Shown one piece after another: positions 1 through 8,154 of a DNA stretch of 56,171 bases (its first letter is position 1; every line of letters begins with the position of its first letter). The notes under the pieces were generated by a model, which made no database searches, was not told the origin of the DNA, and saw only the letters and a list, made by a program, of their open reading frames with translations. The translations under genes were made by a program, and so were the position numbers. Origin of the DNA: Thermoplasmata archaeon (GTDB lineage: Archaea; Thermoplasmatota; Thermoplasmata; UBA10834); assembly GCA_020696365.1 (NCBI GenBank), contig JAEHCM010000008.1, positions 1 to 56,171 of the forward strand, read 5' to 3'.

Positions 1-1526
1 GCAATGCGAATCAGATAATGTTGAAGGATCCGATCGAAAGGAGCACGGACGGCCTCATCGTGAGAGTAAGAGCCATTTCGCCGCTGCAGGGCGCGCACAT
101 ATCGGTCCAGGTCGACTCCTACGAGCTCGCCAACTTCGACTGGGTCAAGCTCCGCGAGAGCGGGACCGAGGAGTGGGGGTCGCAGCTCAGCCTGAGCATG
201 GACCCTGCCAGCTCCAAGGCCTGGGAGGCGAAGGTGACCGTCCCGGGTGACGCGTACATCGGGACCTACGGAGCGTCGATATACATCGAGGATGGATCCA
301 GGGTGCAGTGCATGCCGATCGTGATCACTGTCCCGTCGACGGACTACGAGTTCGAGTTCGGAGGAGAGTCGTACTTCGACACGACATACAACAACGAACT
401 CACCGGTGTCTCAGACCGCTTCTGGAGATTCGAGGTGGGTGACTGGAGGATGTTCTGGTGCGTGCCAGACGAGATGCTCTCCGAGGATGCCCATCTGGTG
501 ACGACCGTCGCCTGGGACGAGGTGCCGACCGACATCAACGTGCACATACTGGCGCCGTTCGCCACGGATCCGGAGCACAACCCAGAGCAGGCCGTGTTCG
601 ACCCGCCGATGGGCCCGGGATTCTACGAGGACATCATCGCGTCTAGCGACGAGATGTACATGGGTGCGGGTGTGTTCGGCTTCAAGACTAGCACCGGAGG
701 ACCGAAGGAGGTCGTCGCAGCTCCGCTGGGCGAGTGCATGAACGCCCTAGGAATGCCGGCTCCGTTCGCTGTCGTTACCAGGTGCCCGTTCATGTCCGGA
801 GACGCCGCCTCGGAGACGTTCCAAGGATCCACGACGATTCTCGTGGTCAACGATTATCAGCCGAGGAACCTTGAGCTGACCGTATGCCTGGATGATGCGG
901 TGGACGGCCTGGTGACCGGAACCGAGGATGCCATGTTCGACATAAGCGTGAGTGGCCCGGTAGAGGTAGCAGGCGGCGGAGTGAACCCAGTCGTAACCGA
1001 GTGCTGGCCCGCGGAGGAGGTCTACCAAGACCTGCTCTCGGGATCGTTCGATGATGCGCTGGCCAACGCCGTGTACACCAAGGTCCTTGAGGTCGTGGGC
1101 GCGAGCAGCCTGACAGTGGCGATAAGCGAGGTGAGCGGGTGCTCGGACCTCGACCTGGCGCTATGGTACGACGCCAACCTCAACGGGATAGCCGATGATG
1201 GCACATACTGGTACGTCGGTGCGGGAGGGTCCGATGAGAGTCTGACCATCGCCAACCCTGCGGACGGCCAATACCTGGTCAAGGTGTTGGGCTACACGGT
1301 CGAGGGAGATCCAGGCATATTCTCCCTCACGGTACTGAGGGGAGTAGTGGGTGCCTCGGTCACGGCCACGGGGCTGCCGGACTACGCTGACGACGGAGTG
1401 ACTGAGTTCCAGATAGAGTACAGCGTCCCAGCGGTCGTCGGCACATACACGGGAGCGGCCACCTTCGGCTTCATGGGCGCGAACGACATGTTCGGCATCG
1501 AGGTCATCATCCACGTTGTGGAGTGA
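1..1526 (+). CDS. C-terminal part of a large secreted protein, probably an S8-type protease tail (5' partial)
   Basis: The frame is open to the left edge, so the ATG at 18 is probably internal and the gene begins outside the window. About 500 residues remain: beta-rich, acidic, with few lysines, as expected outside the cell. A segment near residues 130-230 (GDWRMFWCVP, then VAWDEVPTDINVHIL) resembles the non-catalytic tail of large archaeal subtilisins of the pyrolysin type. Around residues 350-450 there is a PPC-like domain (LDLALWYDANLNGIADDG), a module common at the end of secreted peptidases. No catalytic domain, membrane anchor or sorting signal is visible. The protease link rests on remembered family resemblance; the extracellular beta-domain call is safer. 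The gene ends just before a pyrimidine-rich tract. Confidence 0.6.
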   Translation, partial: NANQIMLKDPIERSTDGLIVRVRAISPLQGAHISVQVDSYELANFDWVKLRESGTEEWGSQLSLSMDPASSKAWEAKVTVPGDAYIGTYGASIYIEDGSRVQCMPIVITVPSTDYEFEFGGESYFDTTYNNELTGVSDRFWRFEVGDWRMFWCVPDEMLSEDAHLVTTVAWDEVPTDINVHILAPFATDPEHNPEQAVFDPPMGPGFYEDIIASSDEMYMGAGVFGFKTSTGGPKEVVAAPLGECMNALGMPAPFAVVTRCPFMSGDAASETFQGSTTILVVNDYQPRNLELTVCLDDAVDGLVTGTEDAMFDISVSGPVEVAGGGVNPVVTECWPAEEVYQDLLSGSFDDALANAVYTKVLEVVGASSLTVAISEVSGCSDLDLALWYDANLNGIADDGTYWYVGAGGSDESLTIANPADGQYLVKVLGYTVEGDPGIFSLTVLRGVVGASVTATGLPDYADDGVTEFQIEYSVPAVVGTYTGAATFGFMGANDMFGIEVIIHVVE

Positions 1527-1554
1527 GCGTCGTAGACGACAAACCCCTTCCACT

Positions 1555-1580
1555 AAAACCTTTCTTCTTTCCTCCCTTCC
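1555..1580 (+). terminator. Pyrimidine-rich tract after the first gene
   Basis: A run of mostly C and T (CCTTTCTTCTTTCCTCCC near 1559-1576) follows the stop at 1526. Archaeal RNA polymerase terminates at U-rich stretches, so this may end the upstream transcript before it meets the oppositely oriented tRNA gene. No hairpin is present. Confidence 0.3.
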
Positions 1581-1622
1581 CGCGAGCCGATGCTGTTGGA
1601 TTGACTCTGGAGGGAGAAGGAG

Positions 1623-1694
1623 AGCCACTGGAGGGATTCGAACCCTCGACCTACGCCTTACCAAGGCGTCGCTATACCTCTAAGCCACAGTGGC
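1623..1694 (-). tRNA. tRNA-Thr (anticodon GGT)
   Basis: The minus strand folds as a complete cloverleaf. The 7-bp acceptor stem is GCCACTG/CAGTGGC, the anticodon stem ACGCC/GGCGT encloses the loop TTGGTAA, and the T arm is GAGGG-TTCGAAT-CCCTC. The anticodon is GGT (threonine). First pairs G1-C72 and C2-G71 and the discriminator U73 fit archaeal threonine identity. CCA is not encoded and there is no intron. An AT-rich element (CATATTAATACGG on the minus strand) lies about 40 bp upstream. Confidence 0.95.
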
Positions 1695-1903
1695 ATTTGG
1701 ATGACGGCCGGAGAGCATCTTGCCATCCGTATTAATATGTTGTTGGCCTTCGATTCTGGCGCATAATCGGGTGGTTCGACATCGTGGCTAGCGGGAGATT
1801 ACACATGATTCATCGGTGGAATGAAGGCGAGCCAGTTTCACCGACCTCCCCCGGAAAGGAGCATATGTGGCAGGCATCTATCCATATAAAAGCTGCGCTG
1901 GGG

Positions 1904-1968
1904 CGAAGCGGAAGGAGCGCTTCGGGAGACGGCTCGGTTGAGCCTTGATTGCATCCCCTCTAGGGGAT
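1904..1968 (+). other. Three hairpins in the 5' flank of tnpB
   Basis: Within the gene-free stretch 1695-1981 a TATA-like element (CCATATAAAAG, 1883-1891) precedes three hairpins: CGAAGCG/CGCTTCG (1904-1924), GGCTC-GGTT-GAGCC (1931-1944) and ATCCCC-TCTA-GGGGAT (1953-1968). A TTGAT sits at 1945-1949, just before the third hairpin. IS200/IS605 elements carry imperfect hairpins at their ends and insert next to short motifs such as TTGAT, so the third hairpin may mark the left end. That reading is inference. The rest of 1695-1900 shows nothing recognisable apart from the tRNA promoter region. Confidence 0.45.
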
Positions 1969-1981
1969 AGGAGTATGTCGC

Positions 1982-3223
1982 ATGGTCGTGAATCAAATAC
2001 CCCCTCGAATACTGGTCAAATCTGTCGCGTTCCCCCTTCTAGCCCCTCTGCCGTCAGAGGCGGTCTTTCTCCTCCAGGACTTCCGTCTAGCCGTGAACAA
2101 CGCCATCCGCTTCGGGATTCAGGCACGAGTGTCTTCTAGGAATGCTTTCAATAGACTAGCATACAGAGACTTCCGGATAGCGCATCCTGGGATGTATGCG
2201 AAGCACCTGGTCTGCGCATTCGAGGTTGCTGGGGCCGTCCTCAAGAACTACAGGCGGCGGCTCGCAGCGGGCAAGGCCGTCTCGACCCCATATGTCAGAC
2301 GCCTCATGATGAAGGCGGAGAACCAGGCGTACAAGCTCGATCGCGGGAACGGCGTCATCGACCTGCCTATCAGAGCGGGATGCCATGTGAATCTCGGCCT
2401 GGTCGTGAGCCGATATCACCGGAGATATCTTGACGACCAGAGTCTCTCGCTCGGCTCTCTGACACTTCTGCCCGATAGGGTTCTCATCTGTTTCAGGCGT
2501 GAGGCCCCCAAGCCCTATGTCGCCGAGTCCGCGCTCTCGTTGGACACGAACGAACGCAGCCTGGACGGCATCTTCGTGAAGGACGGTGCAGGAGCGCCCA
2601 TCAAGGCGGACTTCTCAGATGTCGCCATCATCCAGCAACGGCACTATGAAAGGCGCAAACGCCTCCATAAGAAGAAGGCGCACGATAGGCGCACTTCGCG
2701 CAGGCTCACATCCCGTGAGGGCCGCAGGGAGCATCATAGAATCGAGTACAGACTGCACCAGGTCGCGGATGCCGTGCTCGACTTCGCGGAGGCAAACCAT
2801 TCCGCTATCATCATCGAGGACTTGACTGGCATCAGGCCAAGGAAGGGCAAAGGCTTCAATCGGCGCATCAGCTCGTGGCCTCGAAGGAAACTCCATCAGA
2901 TCATGGAGTACAAGTCGCAATGGCGTGGGATACCACTCGTCAAGGTAGATCCGCGCAACAGCAGCAGGACCTGCCCGATATGTGGGAGTATCCAGAAGTC
3001 CCGAATGGGCCAGGTGTTCGAGTGTGAGTGCGGGTGGAGTTTAGATGGGCACATCAACGCCAGCATCAACCTGCTGCAAACAGCCAGCGCGAAAGGGCTG
3101 GCAGGGGGCTTACGGTTCAGCCCCGGCGCGTTCCAGCATGATGTGGTGATGACCCTCTACGACCCAGCGATGGGCGCAAGGTCGGAGCTGAATGGGACGA
3201 GTCATGGTCGGGTGGCAGTATGA
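1982..3223 (+). CDS. tnpB: TnpB-like RNA-guided nuclease, IS200/IS605 OrfB family
   Basis: The 413-residue protein has the full RuvC-type catalytic set: Asp188 in LSLDTNERSLDG, Glu279 in AIIIEDLTGIR and Asp355 in DGHINASINLL. A zinc-ribbon between the last two uses C331-P-I-C334 and C348-E-C350. A basic, His/Arg-rich segment (residues 219-260) precedes the second motif, as in the family. TnpB proteins are RNA-guided DNA nucleases that promote retention of their transposon; the guide RNA normally comes from the 3' end of the gene. No TnpA transposase gene is adjacent, so this copy is either immobile alone or mobilised in trans. About 45 residues follow the last catalytic motif, consistent with overlap of coding and guide-RNA sequence. 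No frameshift or stop is seen, so it looks intact. Confidence 0.88.
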   Translation: MVVNQIPPRILVKSVAFPLLAPLPSEAVFLLQDFRLAVNNAIRFGIQARVSSRNAFNRLAYRDFRIAHPGMYAKHLVCAFEVAGAVLKNYRRRLAAGKAVSTPYVRRLMMKAENQAYKLDRGNGVIDLPIRAGCHVNLGLVVSRYHRRYLDDQSLSLGSLTLLPDRVLICFRREAPKPYVAESALSLDTNERSLDGIFVKDGAGAPIKADFSDVAIIQQRHYERRKRLHKKKAHDRRTSRRLTSREGRREHHRIEYRLHQVADAVLDFAEANHSAIIIEDLTGIRPRKGKGFNRRISSWPRRKLHQIMEYKSQWRGIPLVKVDPRNSSRTCPICGSIQKSRMGQVFECECGWSLDGHINASINLLQTASAKGLAGGLRFSPGAFQHDVVMTLYDPAMGARSELNGTSHGRVAV

Positions 3224-3243
3224 CCAACATCATCACCACCCGA
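3208..3243 (+). ncRNA. Hairpin at the 3' end of tnpB, possible guide-RNA (omega RNA) scaffold or right end
   Basis: An 8-bp stem TCGGGTGG (3208-3215) with CCACCCGA (3236-3243) encloses 20 nt and spans the tnpB stop codon at 3221-3223. In characterised TnpB systems the omega RNA overlaps the end of tnpB and the guide begins at the element's right end. The same 8-mer TCGGGTGG also occurs at 1768-1775, upstream of tnpB. The hairpin is seen; its role is inferred. Confidence 0.4.
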
Positions 3244-3316
3244 TTTGTGACAGAACCTTGGCCTTCGCCACCGCCATGCGCATCATTTATCTAACCCGCA
3301 GGGGATTTGCACGCGC

Positions 3317-5239
3317 ATGAAGAACTCCCTGAGCAGCTTCGATGTCACTGCGGTCGTGGCGGATCTGAAGGTGGTCGTCGGCGGATTCCTGGACAAGGTG
3401 TACCAGCCCGATCACGGACACCTCGTGTTCAGCGTGAGGACTCCGGGTGAAGGCCGGACCTTCATCCATTTCGTCACCGGGAAATGGCTCTACGCATCCA
3501 AGGAAGCGGGTGATATGCCCCAGGACCCTTCGTCATTCGCCAGGTTGCTCAGGAAGCACCTATCCAACTCCAGGATCGTCGGTGTATCGCAGCAAGGGTT
3601 CGACAGAATCGTGGTCCTCAGCTTCGAGAAAGGAGAGAAGCACGACCTCGTCCTCGAGATTTTCGGGAAGGGGAATGCAGTCCTGGTCAAGGAAGGCGTC
3701 ATCGTCCAGCCACTCACCACGCGAACCTGGAAACATAGGGATGTGCGTGCGCGAAAGCCGTTCTCGTTCCCTCCACCGATCCCTGACCCTCTGACACTGT
3801 CGTCGGAGGATTTCGAGGCGGTCTTCAGGGACTCCGACTCGGACGTCGTCAGGACGATCGCCACAAAGCTGAACCTCGGTGGGAAGTACAGTGAGGAAAT
3901 GTGCGTGCGCTCCGGCTTGGACAAGAACAGGTTGTCCAAGGAGGTCACCCCTGAGGAGCTTGCTACACTGGTCGGCGTGATCCGCGATTTCGCAGGAGAG
4001 GTCCGGGCCTCGAGGTGCGGGTATGTGATATCAGATGCCGAGACCCTAGTCGATGTCGTACCCTCGAAGCTCAGAATATACGTGGACCTCGCATCCGAGG
4101 AGATGCCGTCCTTCTCTGGGGCAGTCGAGAGCTATGTGACACGGATCCCTGCACCCTCGAGAAGCGCCGTCGAGCAGTCAGGCGATGATGAACTCGAGAG
4201 GCTGCAGCGGAAGCTTGTCCAGCAGGAGCAGGCGACTATTAGCCTTCAGCGAGAGAGTCTGGAGGCCAAGAAGATCGGAGATTCGCTCTTCGCCGACTAC
4301 GCAGGCATCACCCAAGTGCTCCTGACCGCGAAGGACATGCTATCGCAATCGAACAGCCTCACGGACTTTCCAGGTTTCGTCTCATTCGACAAGAAGAGAT
4401 CGCTGCTTGCCGTGAGCATGCCTTCAGGAACCTATGAGCTCGACATAAAAGGCACGGTGGAATCCAACGCGCAGCGGTATTATGAAAGCGGGAAGAAGAA
4501 GAAGGCGAAGCTGGAGGGTGTTCTCCCGGCACTCGAGGAGACCAGAGCGGCCATCGCGAGCCGGAAGAAGGGGCTTGCATCCAAGGAGGCCGAGAAGACC
4601 GCGAGAAAGAAACCCACGAAACGTTTCTGGTTCGAACGCTACAGGTGGTTCATATCGAGCGAGGGAGCTGTGGTACTTGGCGGAAAGGATGCGAGAACGA
4701 ACGACATGCTCGTAAAGAAGCATCTAGAGGCGGGTGACAGATACGCCCATGCAGACATCCACGGCGCCCCCAGCGTTGTCGTCAAGATGAAGGATGGGGT
4801 TGGAGAACCGACCCTTAGTGAGGCGCGCGAGTTCGCGGCCGCGACGTCCAAGGCCTGGAACGCCAAGATAGGTTCAGCAGTTGGCTACTGGGTCCTCCCC
4901 GGGCAGGTCAGCAAGACCCCTCAGAGTGGCGAGTATCTCGCTAGAGGGGCGTTCGTTATCAGGGGAAAGCGCAACTACTCCGAGAAGATGGAGATCAGGC
5001 TCGGCATCGGAGAGATCGAATTCGAGGGCGAACGGAAGGTGATGTGCGGACCGGAGAGCGCCGTGAAGACGTGGAGTACGAGATACGTCATCATCAAGCC
5101 GGGGCGAGTCGAGAAGAACCGCGCCGCGAAAAGGCTTGCAGAGGAGTTCGATGTTCCGATCGAGGAGATACAGAGCATTCTACCGCCAGGCGACATCGAC
5201 ATCGTCGAGCAGATAGATATCGACATTCGCCTCAGCTAA
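3317..5239 (+). CDS. rqcH: RqcH/NFACT family ribosome quality-control protein
   Basis: The 640-residue protein matches the Rqc2/NEMF/RqcH family, which binds obstructed large ribosomal subunits with tRNA and in bacteria and archaea adds C-terminal alanine tails. The NFACT-N domain covers about residues 1-180 and contains the Asp-Arg pair D96-R97 (QQGFDRIVV), which matches the tRNA-contact pair needed in bacterial RqcH. A charged coiled coil spans roughly residues 285-430. The NFACT-R domain (RYRWFISSEGAVVLGGKDA through the following 100 residues) lies at about 435-560. The C-terminus is short and acidic, so the eukaryotic NFACT-C part is missing, as in prokaryotes. A TATA-like CATTTATC about 26 bp before ATG 3317 suggests a leaderless mRNA. 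Its end overlaps the convergent nfo gene by 8 nt. Confidence 0.9.
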   Translation: MKNSLSSFDVTAVVADLKVVVGGFLDKVYQPDHGHLVFSVRTPGEGRTFIHFVTGKWLYASKEAGDMPQDPSSFARLLRKHLSNSRIVGVSQQGFDRIVVLSFEKGEKHDLVLEIFGKGNAVLVKEGVIVQPLTTRTWKHRDVRARKPFSFPPPIPDPLTLSSEDFEAVFRDSDSDVVRTIATKLNLGGKYSEEMCVRSGLDKNRLSKEVTPEELATLVGVIRDFAGEVRASRCGYVISDAETLVDVVPSKLRIYVDLASEEMPSFSGAVESYVTRIPAPSRSAVEQSGDDELERLQRKLVQQEQATISLQRESLEAKKIGDSLFADYAGITQVLLTAKDMLSQSNSLTDFPGFVSFDKKRSLLAVSMPSGTYELDIKGTVESNAQRYYESGKKKKAKLEGVLPALEETRAAIASRKKGLASKEAEKTARKKPTKRFWFERYRWFISSEGAVVLGGKDARTNDMLVKKHLEAGDRYAHADIHGAPSVVVKMKDGVGEPTLSEAREFAAATSKAWNAKIGSAVGYWVLPGQVSKTPQSGEYLARGAFVIRGKRNYSEKMEIRLGIGEIEFEGERKVMCGPESAVKTWSTRYVIIKPGRVEKNRAAKRLAEEFDVPIEEIQSILPPGDIDIVEQIDIDIRLS

Positions 5240-6077
5240 TCCTAACAAGAGAGCGCAACAGCTCGAGCTCGCGAGCATACTCCTTCTCGCCCCCCGGCGT
5301 CTCCAGAACCATCGGCACATCCCGGAACCTTTCGTCGTTCATCAGGTTTCGAAAACCGTCGACTCCTATGTACCCCTTACCTATCTGTTCGTGCCTGTCC
5401 AGTCTGGATCCAAGCTTGCCTTTGGAGTCGTTGATGTGCATCGCCTTGAGACGGTCCAGACCGATGACGTCGTCGAACATATCGAAGGTCCTCTCGTATC
5501 CCTTCGGAGTTCTCACGTCGTATCCTGCGGCATATGCGTGGCAAGTGTCGAAGCACACTCCGGCACCCTTCTGGTCCTCGAGTAAGTCGATCATCTTTGC
5601 CAGCTGCTCGAACGAATGTCCGAGGACCGATCCCTGTCCAGCGGTGATCTCGAGAAGGGGCGTCACATCCAAAGAACCGAACTCGTTTCTGGCCCAGTTC
5701 ATGGAGTCGGCGATCGTCCTGATACCAGCCTGCACGCCGGACCCGACATGTGCCCCCGGGTGGAATATCAAATACCTCACGCCCAGGAGCTTCGCCCGGC
5801 GCATCTCGTCTACGAAAGCCTCCCGGGACTTCGTGAGCAGAGCATCGTCCGGACTCGCCAGGTTGATGAGATAGGAATCGTGGATCACCGATTCGATTAT
5901 GTCGTGCTTCTTGGACTCCTCCCCGAATCTCGCAGCATCGGCGTCCGCTAAGGGTTTCGTCTTCCACTGCATCTGATTCTTCGAGAATATCTGTATGCAG
6001 TCGCACGTGAGCTTACGACCCCTCTCCGGTGCCCTGTACACTCCACCTGTGATCGAAACATGAGCACCTAGAAGCAT
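5232..6077 (-). CDS. nfo: Endonuclease IV (AP endonuclease)
   Basis: Encodes a 281-residue zinc-dependent AP endonuclease of the Nfo family, which cuts DNA at abasic sites in base-excision repair. Typical features are the start MLLGAHVSITGG, QIFSKN, VIHDSYLINLASPD, LIFHPGAHVG, TPLLEITAGQGS, CFDTCHAYAAGYD, AMHINDSKGKLGSRLDRHEQIGKG and VLETPGG, which together supply the His, Glu and Asp ligands of the three-metal site. The frame is open further upstream, but ATG 6077 is preferred: it gives the usual family start and has AAGGTGG 5 nt before it. The gene converges on rqcH with a short overlap. Confidence 0.95.
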   Translation of the reverse strand: MLLGAHVSITGGVYRAPERGRKLTCDCIQIFSKNQMQWKTKPLADADAARFGEESKKHDIIESVIHDSYLINLASPDDALLTKSREAFVDEMRRAKLLGVRYLIFHPGAHVGSGVQAGIRTIADSMNWARNEFGSLDVTPLLEITAGQGSVLGHSFEQLAKMIDLLEDQKGAGVCFDTCHAYAAGYDVRTPKGYERTFDMFDDVIGLDRLKAMHINDSKGKLGSRLDRHEQIGKGYIGVDGFRNLMNDERFRDVPMVLETPGGEKEYARELELLRSLVRIS

Positions 6078-6152
6078 CGTGGCCACCTTGCGTTGCGATA
6101 TGAGTAGGACCGTAGATAAGTCTCTGGCTCGAAAATCCACCCTGGTGAAGCA

Positions 6153-6461
6153 TCACAAAGTGGCTACGAACGCTTTGAGCGCCTCCAACTCCTTTCCGAC
6201 GCGTACGACGGCCCTCTGATTGTCTGGAAAGATGAGCTCCGGATGCTCCGCCTTGAGACTATCGAATATCTCGGCTGGTGATATCTGGTGCATCTCGGCC
6301 AGTATTATGTCCCTGTGCTCGTGCAACACCCTCAGAGGGGGCTCCAGCAGAGGAGCGAGGTCGAGGTCGCCAGTTAGCCATGATTCAAGGTCATCCTGCT
6401 CCATCTGACCAAGGTTGTTGAGGAGAAACCGCCTAATCGCCTTCTTCCATTCGGCCTCCAT
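6153..6461 (-). CDS. Small hypothetical protein
   Basis: A 102-residue acidic, probably all-helical protein (EAEWKKAIRRFLLNN, then DDLESWLTGDLDLAPLLEPP, and a C-terminal helix with KELEALKAFVATL). I do not recognise a family. No signal peptide, membrane segment or cysteine pair is present. The ATG at 6461 has GGAG 8 nt upstream and is preferred to a GTG at 6482. It lies upstream of nfo in the same direction with a 75-nt gap, so the two may be co-transcribed, which hints at but does not show a link to repair. Codon use matches neighbouring genes. Confidence 0.65.
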   Translation of the reverse strand: MEAEWKKAIRRFLLNNLGQMEQDDLESWLTGDLDLAPLLEPPLRVLHEHRDIILAEMHQISPAEIFDSLKAEHPELIFPDNQRAVVRVGKELEALKAFVATL

Positions 6462-6578
6462 TCTATCTACTCCGTTCGACACCGGGAATGCCTAAATGAG
6501 CATTAACCTTCTCCCTCTCAGCCAAAAGGTTATTGAAAGCCGAGCGCTTCACCAAGTCTGCTTAGGAGATACGGAACC

Positions 6579-8003
6579 ATGGCGAACGCTAGGATGCGCT
6601 TTCTCGGCAGTGACGACGTCGATAGAATCCACTCGACCGCCTTGAGGACCCTCGAAGAGGTAGGGGTGCTCGTTCACAGCGAAGAGGTGAGCAACCTCCT
6701 GCTGGAGGCTGGAGCGGACCGGGCGAAGGATGGACGGAGGATCACCATATCGGAAGATGTCGTCAAGGAGGCGTTGGCCAGCGCTCCGAAAACGATTCTA
6801 CTGGCATCGGCCGACGGCGACCACGATATCACGATACCATCTGGGGATGGATCCCTCTACGTAGCCAACGGAGGAGAGGGAGTCAGGATGGTAGACCTCA
6901 TCACGGGGGAGACGAGACCCTCCAGATCAGCAGATCTGCGCAACTTCGCCAAACTAATCGATGCCATTCCCCAGGTCGACTTCCACTGGCCGATGGTGGG
7001 GGCGCTCGAAGAGCCTCCAGCCACGAAAGAGGTGGCGGAGATGAAGATTTCCCTGGAGTGGACCTCCAAGCACATCCAGATGGGGGCAATCACGGCGGAC
7101 CAGGCGAGAAAGATGATCCAGATGGCGGCGGTCCTCACGAACGGACCGGACAACCTTGCGAAGCGCCCGATCATCTCTGCGGTGCAGTGCCCGATCTCCC
7201 CTCTCACTTTCGAGAAAGGGCTAGTCGAGGCGCAGGTGGAGTTCTCCAGATGTGGCATTCCAGTCATCGCCATGGCAGCAGCGGTTGCCGGACTCACGTC
7301 GCCGATAACGATCGCCGGAACGATGGCGCAGATAACCGCAGAGAACCTCGCGAGCCTCGTGATATCTCAGGCGGCTCGCAAGGGTGCGCCTTTCGTCTTC
7401 AGCTGCGACTCAAGCCCGGGAGATCTCAAGACGGGGTCGATAGACTATGGCGCGCTCGAGGCGCCGCTCTTCAGAACGGCCGCGGGTGAGATAGGAGAGT
7501 ACCTTGGCCTCCCGAAGATGGTGGCGGGAGTGGGACTCGAGAATCTGTCATCGACCCTGGGCAACTTGTGGGAAGGAGTTGCCTATGTCGCGACCCAATC
7601 CCTGGTGCCGTCCGACCTCGGCTCGGGCCTCGGGGGGCTGGACCAGGCGGTAGGGGCATCCTACGAGCAGCTGGTGCTCGACGCCTGGGTTTGGGAGATC
7701 GCACGCGAGCTCAGGCGTGAGTTCGACACGAGTGACGACGCCATCTCATACGAGACCATCGCGTCCGCAGGCGTCGACGGCAACTTCCTCGGAAAGAAGC
7801 ACACGGCGATGAGGTTCAAGTCGGAGTTCACCTCGACGCGCATGTCCGAGACGACGATGAGCACGCGCCTGAAGGTCGCGGAGAGGGGCGAAGCGATCGC
7901 GAGGGCCCACGTAGAGGCGAAGAGGATCCTGGAGGAGCAGTGGAAGCCTAAGATAAGCCCCGAGCAATCTGCGAGGATGGACGCCATCGTGTACGGACGG
8001 TGA
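6579..8003 (+). CDS. MttB superfamily methyltransferase lacking pyrrolysine
   Basis: The 474-residue protein belongs to the trimethylamine methyltransferase superfamily (COG5598), TIM-barrel enzymes that move a methyl group from quaternary amines or related substrates to a corrinoid protein. Family-like segments include LRTLEEVGVLVHSEEV at the start, VANGGEGVRMVDLITGETRPS, and GSIDYGALEAPLFRTAAGEIGEYLGLP. True MttB reads through an in-frame amber codon as pyrrolysine; here the reading frame has none, so it falls with the non-Pyl members such as the glycine betaine enzyme MtgB. The substrate cannot be read from sequence. No corrinoid protein, MtaA/MtbA-like methylase or reductive activator is adjacent. 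The start has AGGAGAT upstream. It is an isolated gene followed by tRNA-Arg on the other strand. Confidence 0.88.
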   Translation: MANARMRFLGSDDVDRIHSTALRTLEEVGVLVHSEEVSNLLLEAGADRAKDGRRITISEDVVKEALASAPKTILLASADGDHDITIPSGDGSLYVANGGEGVRMVDLITGETRPSRSADLRNFAKLIDAIPQVDFHWPMVGALEEPPATKEVAEMKISLEWTSKHIQMGAITADQARKMIQMAAVLTNGPDNLAKRPIISAVQCPISPLTFEKGLVEAQVEFSRCGIPVIAMAAAVAGLTSPITIAGTMAQITAENLASLVISQAARKGAPFVFSCDSSPGDLKTGSIDYGALEAPLFRTAAGEIGEYLGLPKMVAGVGLENLSSTLGNLWEGVAYVATQSLVPSDLGSGLGGLDQAVGASYEQLVLDAWVWEIARELRREFDTSDDAISYETIASAGVDGNFLGKKHTAMRFKSEFTSTRMSETTMSTRLKVAERGEAIARAHVEAKRILEEQWKPKISPEQSARMDAIVYGR

Positions 8004-8014
8004 GAAGGGAGATG

Positions 8015-8088
8015 CGCCCGAGCTGGGATTCGAACCCAGGTCTAGAGCTCCGCAAGCTCCTAGGATATCCAAGCTACCCCACTCGGGC
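8015..8088 (-). tRNA. tRNA-Arg (anticodon GCG)
   Basis: The minus strand gives a complete cloverleaf with acceptor stem GCCCGAG/CTCGGGC, an anticodon arm closed by GAGC/GCTC with loop TTGCGGA, and T arm CTGGG-TTCGAAT-CCCAG. The anticodon GCG reads CGC and CGU (arginine). The discriminator is G. CCA is not encoded and no intron is present. The gene lies 12 bp after the MttB-like gene and is convergent with it. Confidence 0.94.
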
Positions 8089-8154
8089 TTGATCTACGGT
8101 TTCAGCCCCCTCCATGCGGACAACGGTAGAAATACCTAACCGTAGGAACGACGC

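Noticed and set aside
2615..2920. Minus-strand frame inside tnpB
   Set aside because: Overlaps the catalytic region of an intact gene and resembles nothing known.
3317..5239. Fibronectin-binding protein (old name for this family)
   Set aside because: NFACT-N and NFACT-R domains with the Asp-Arg pair fit ribosome quality control; there is no export signal.
6579..8003. Pyrrolysine-containing MttB
   Set aside because: No in-frame amber codon exists in the gene, so it is a non-Pyl homologue.
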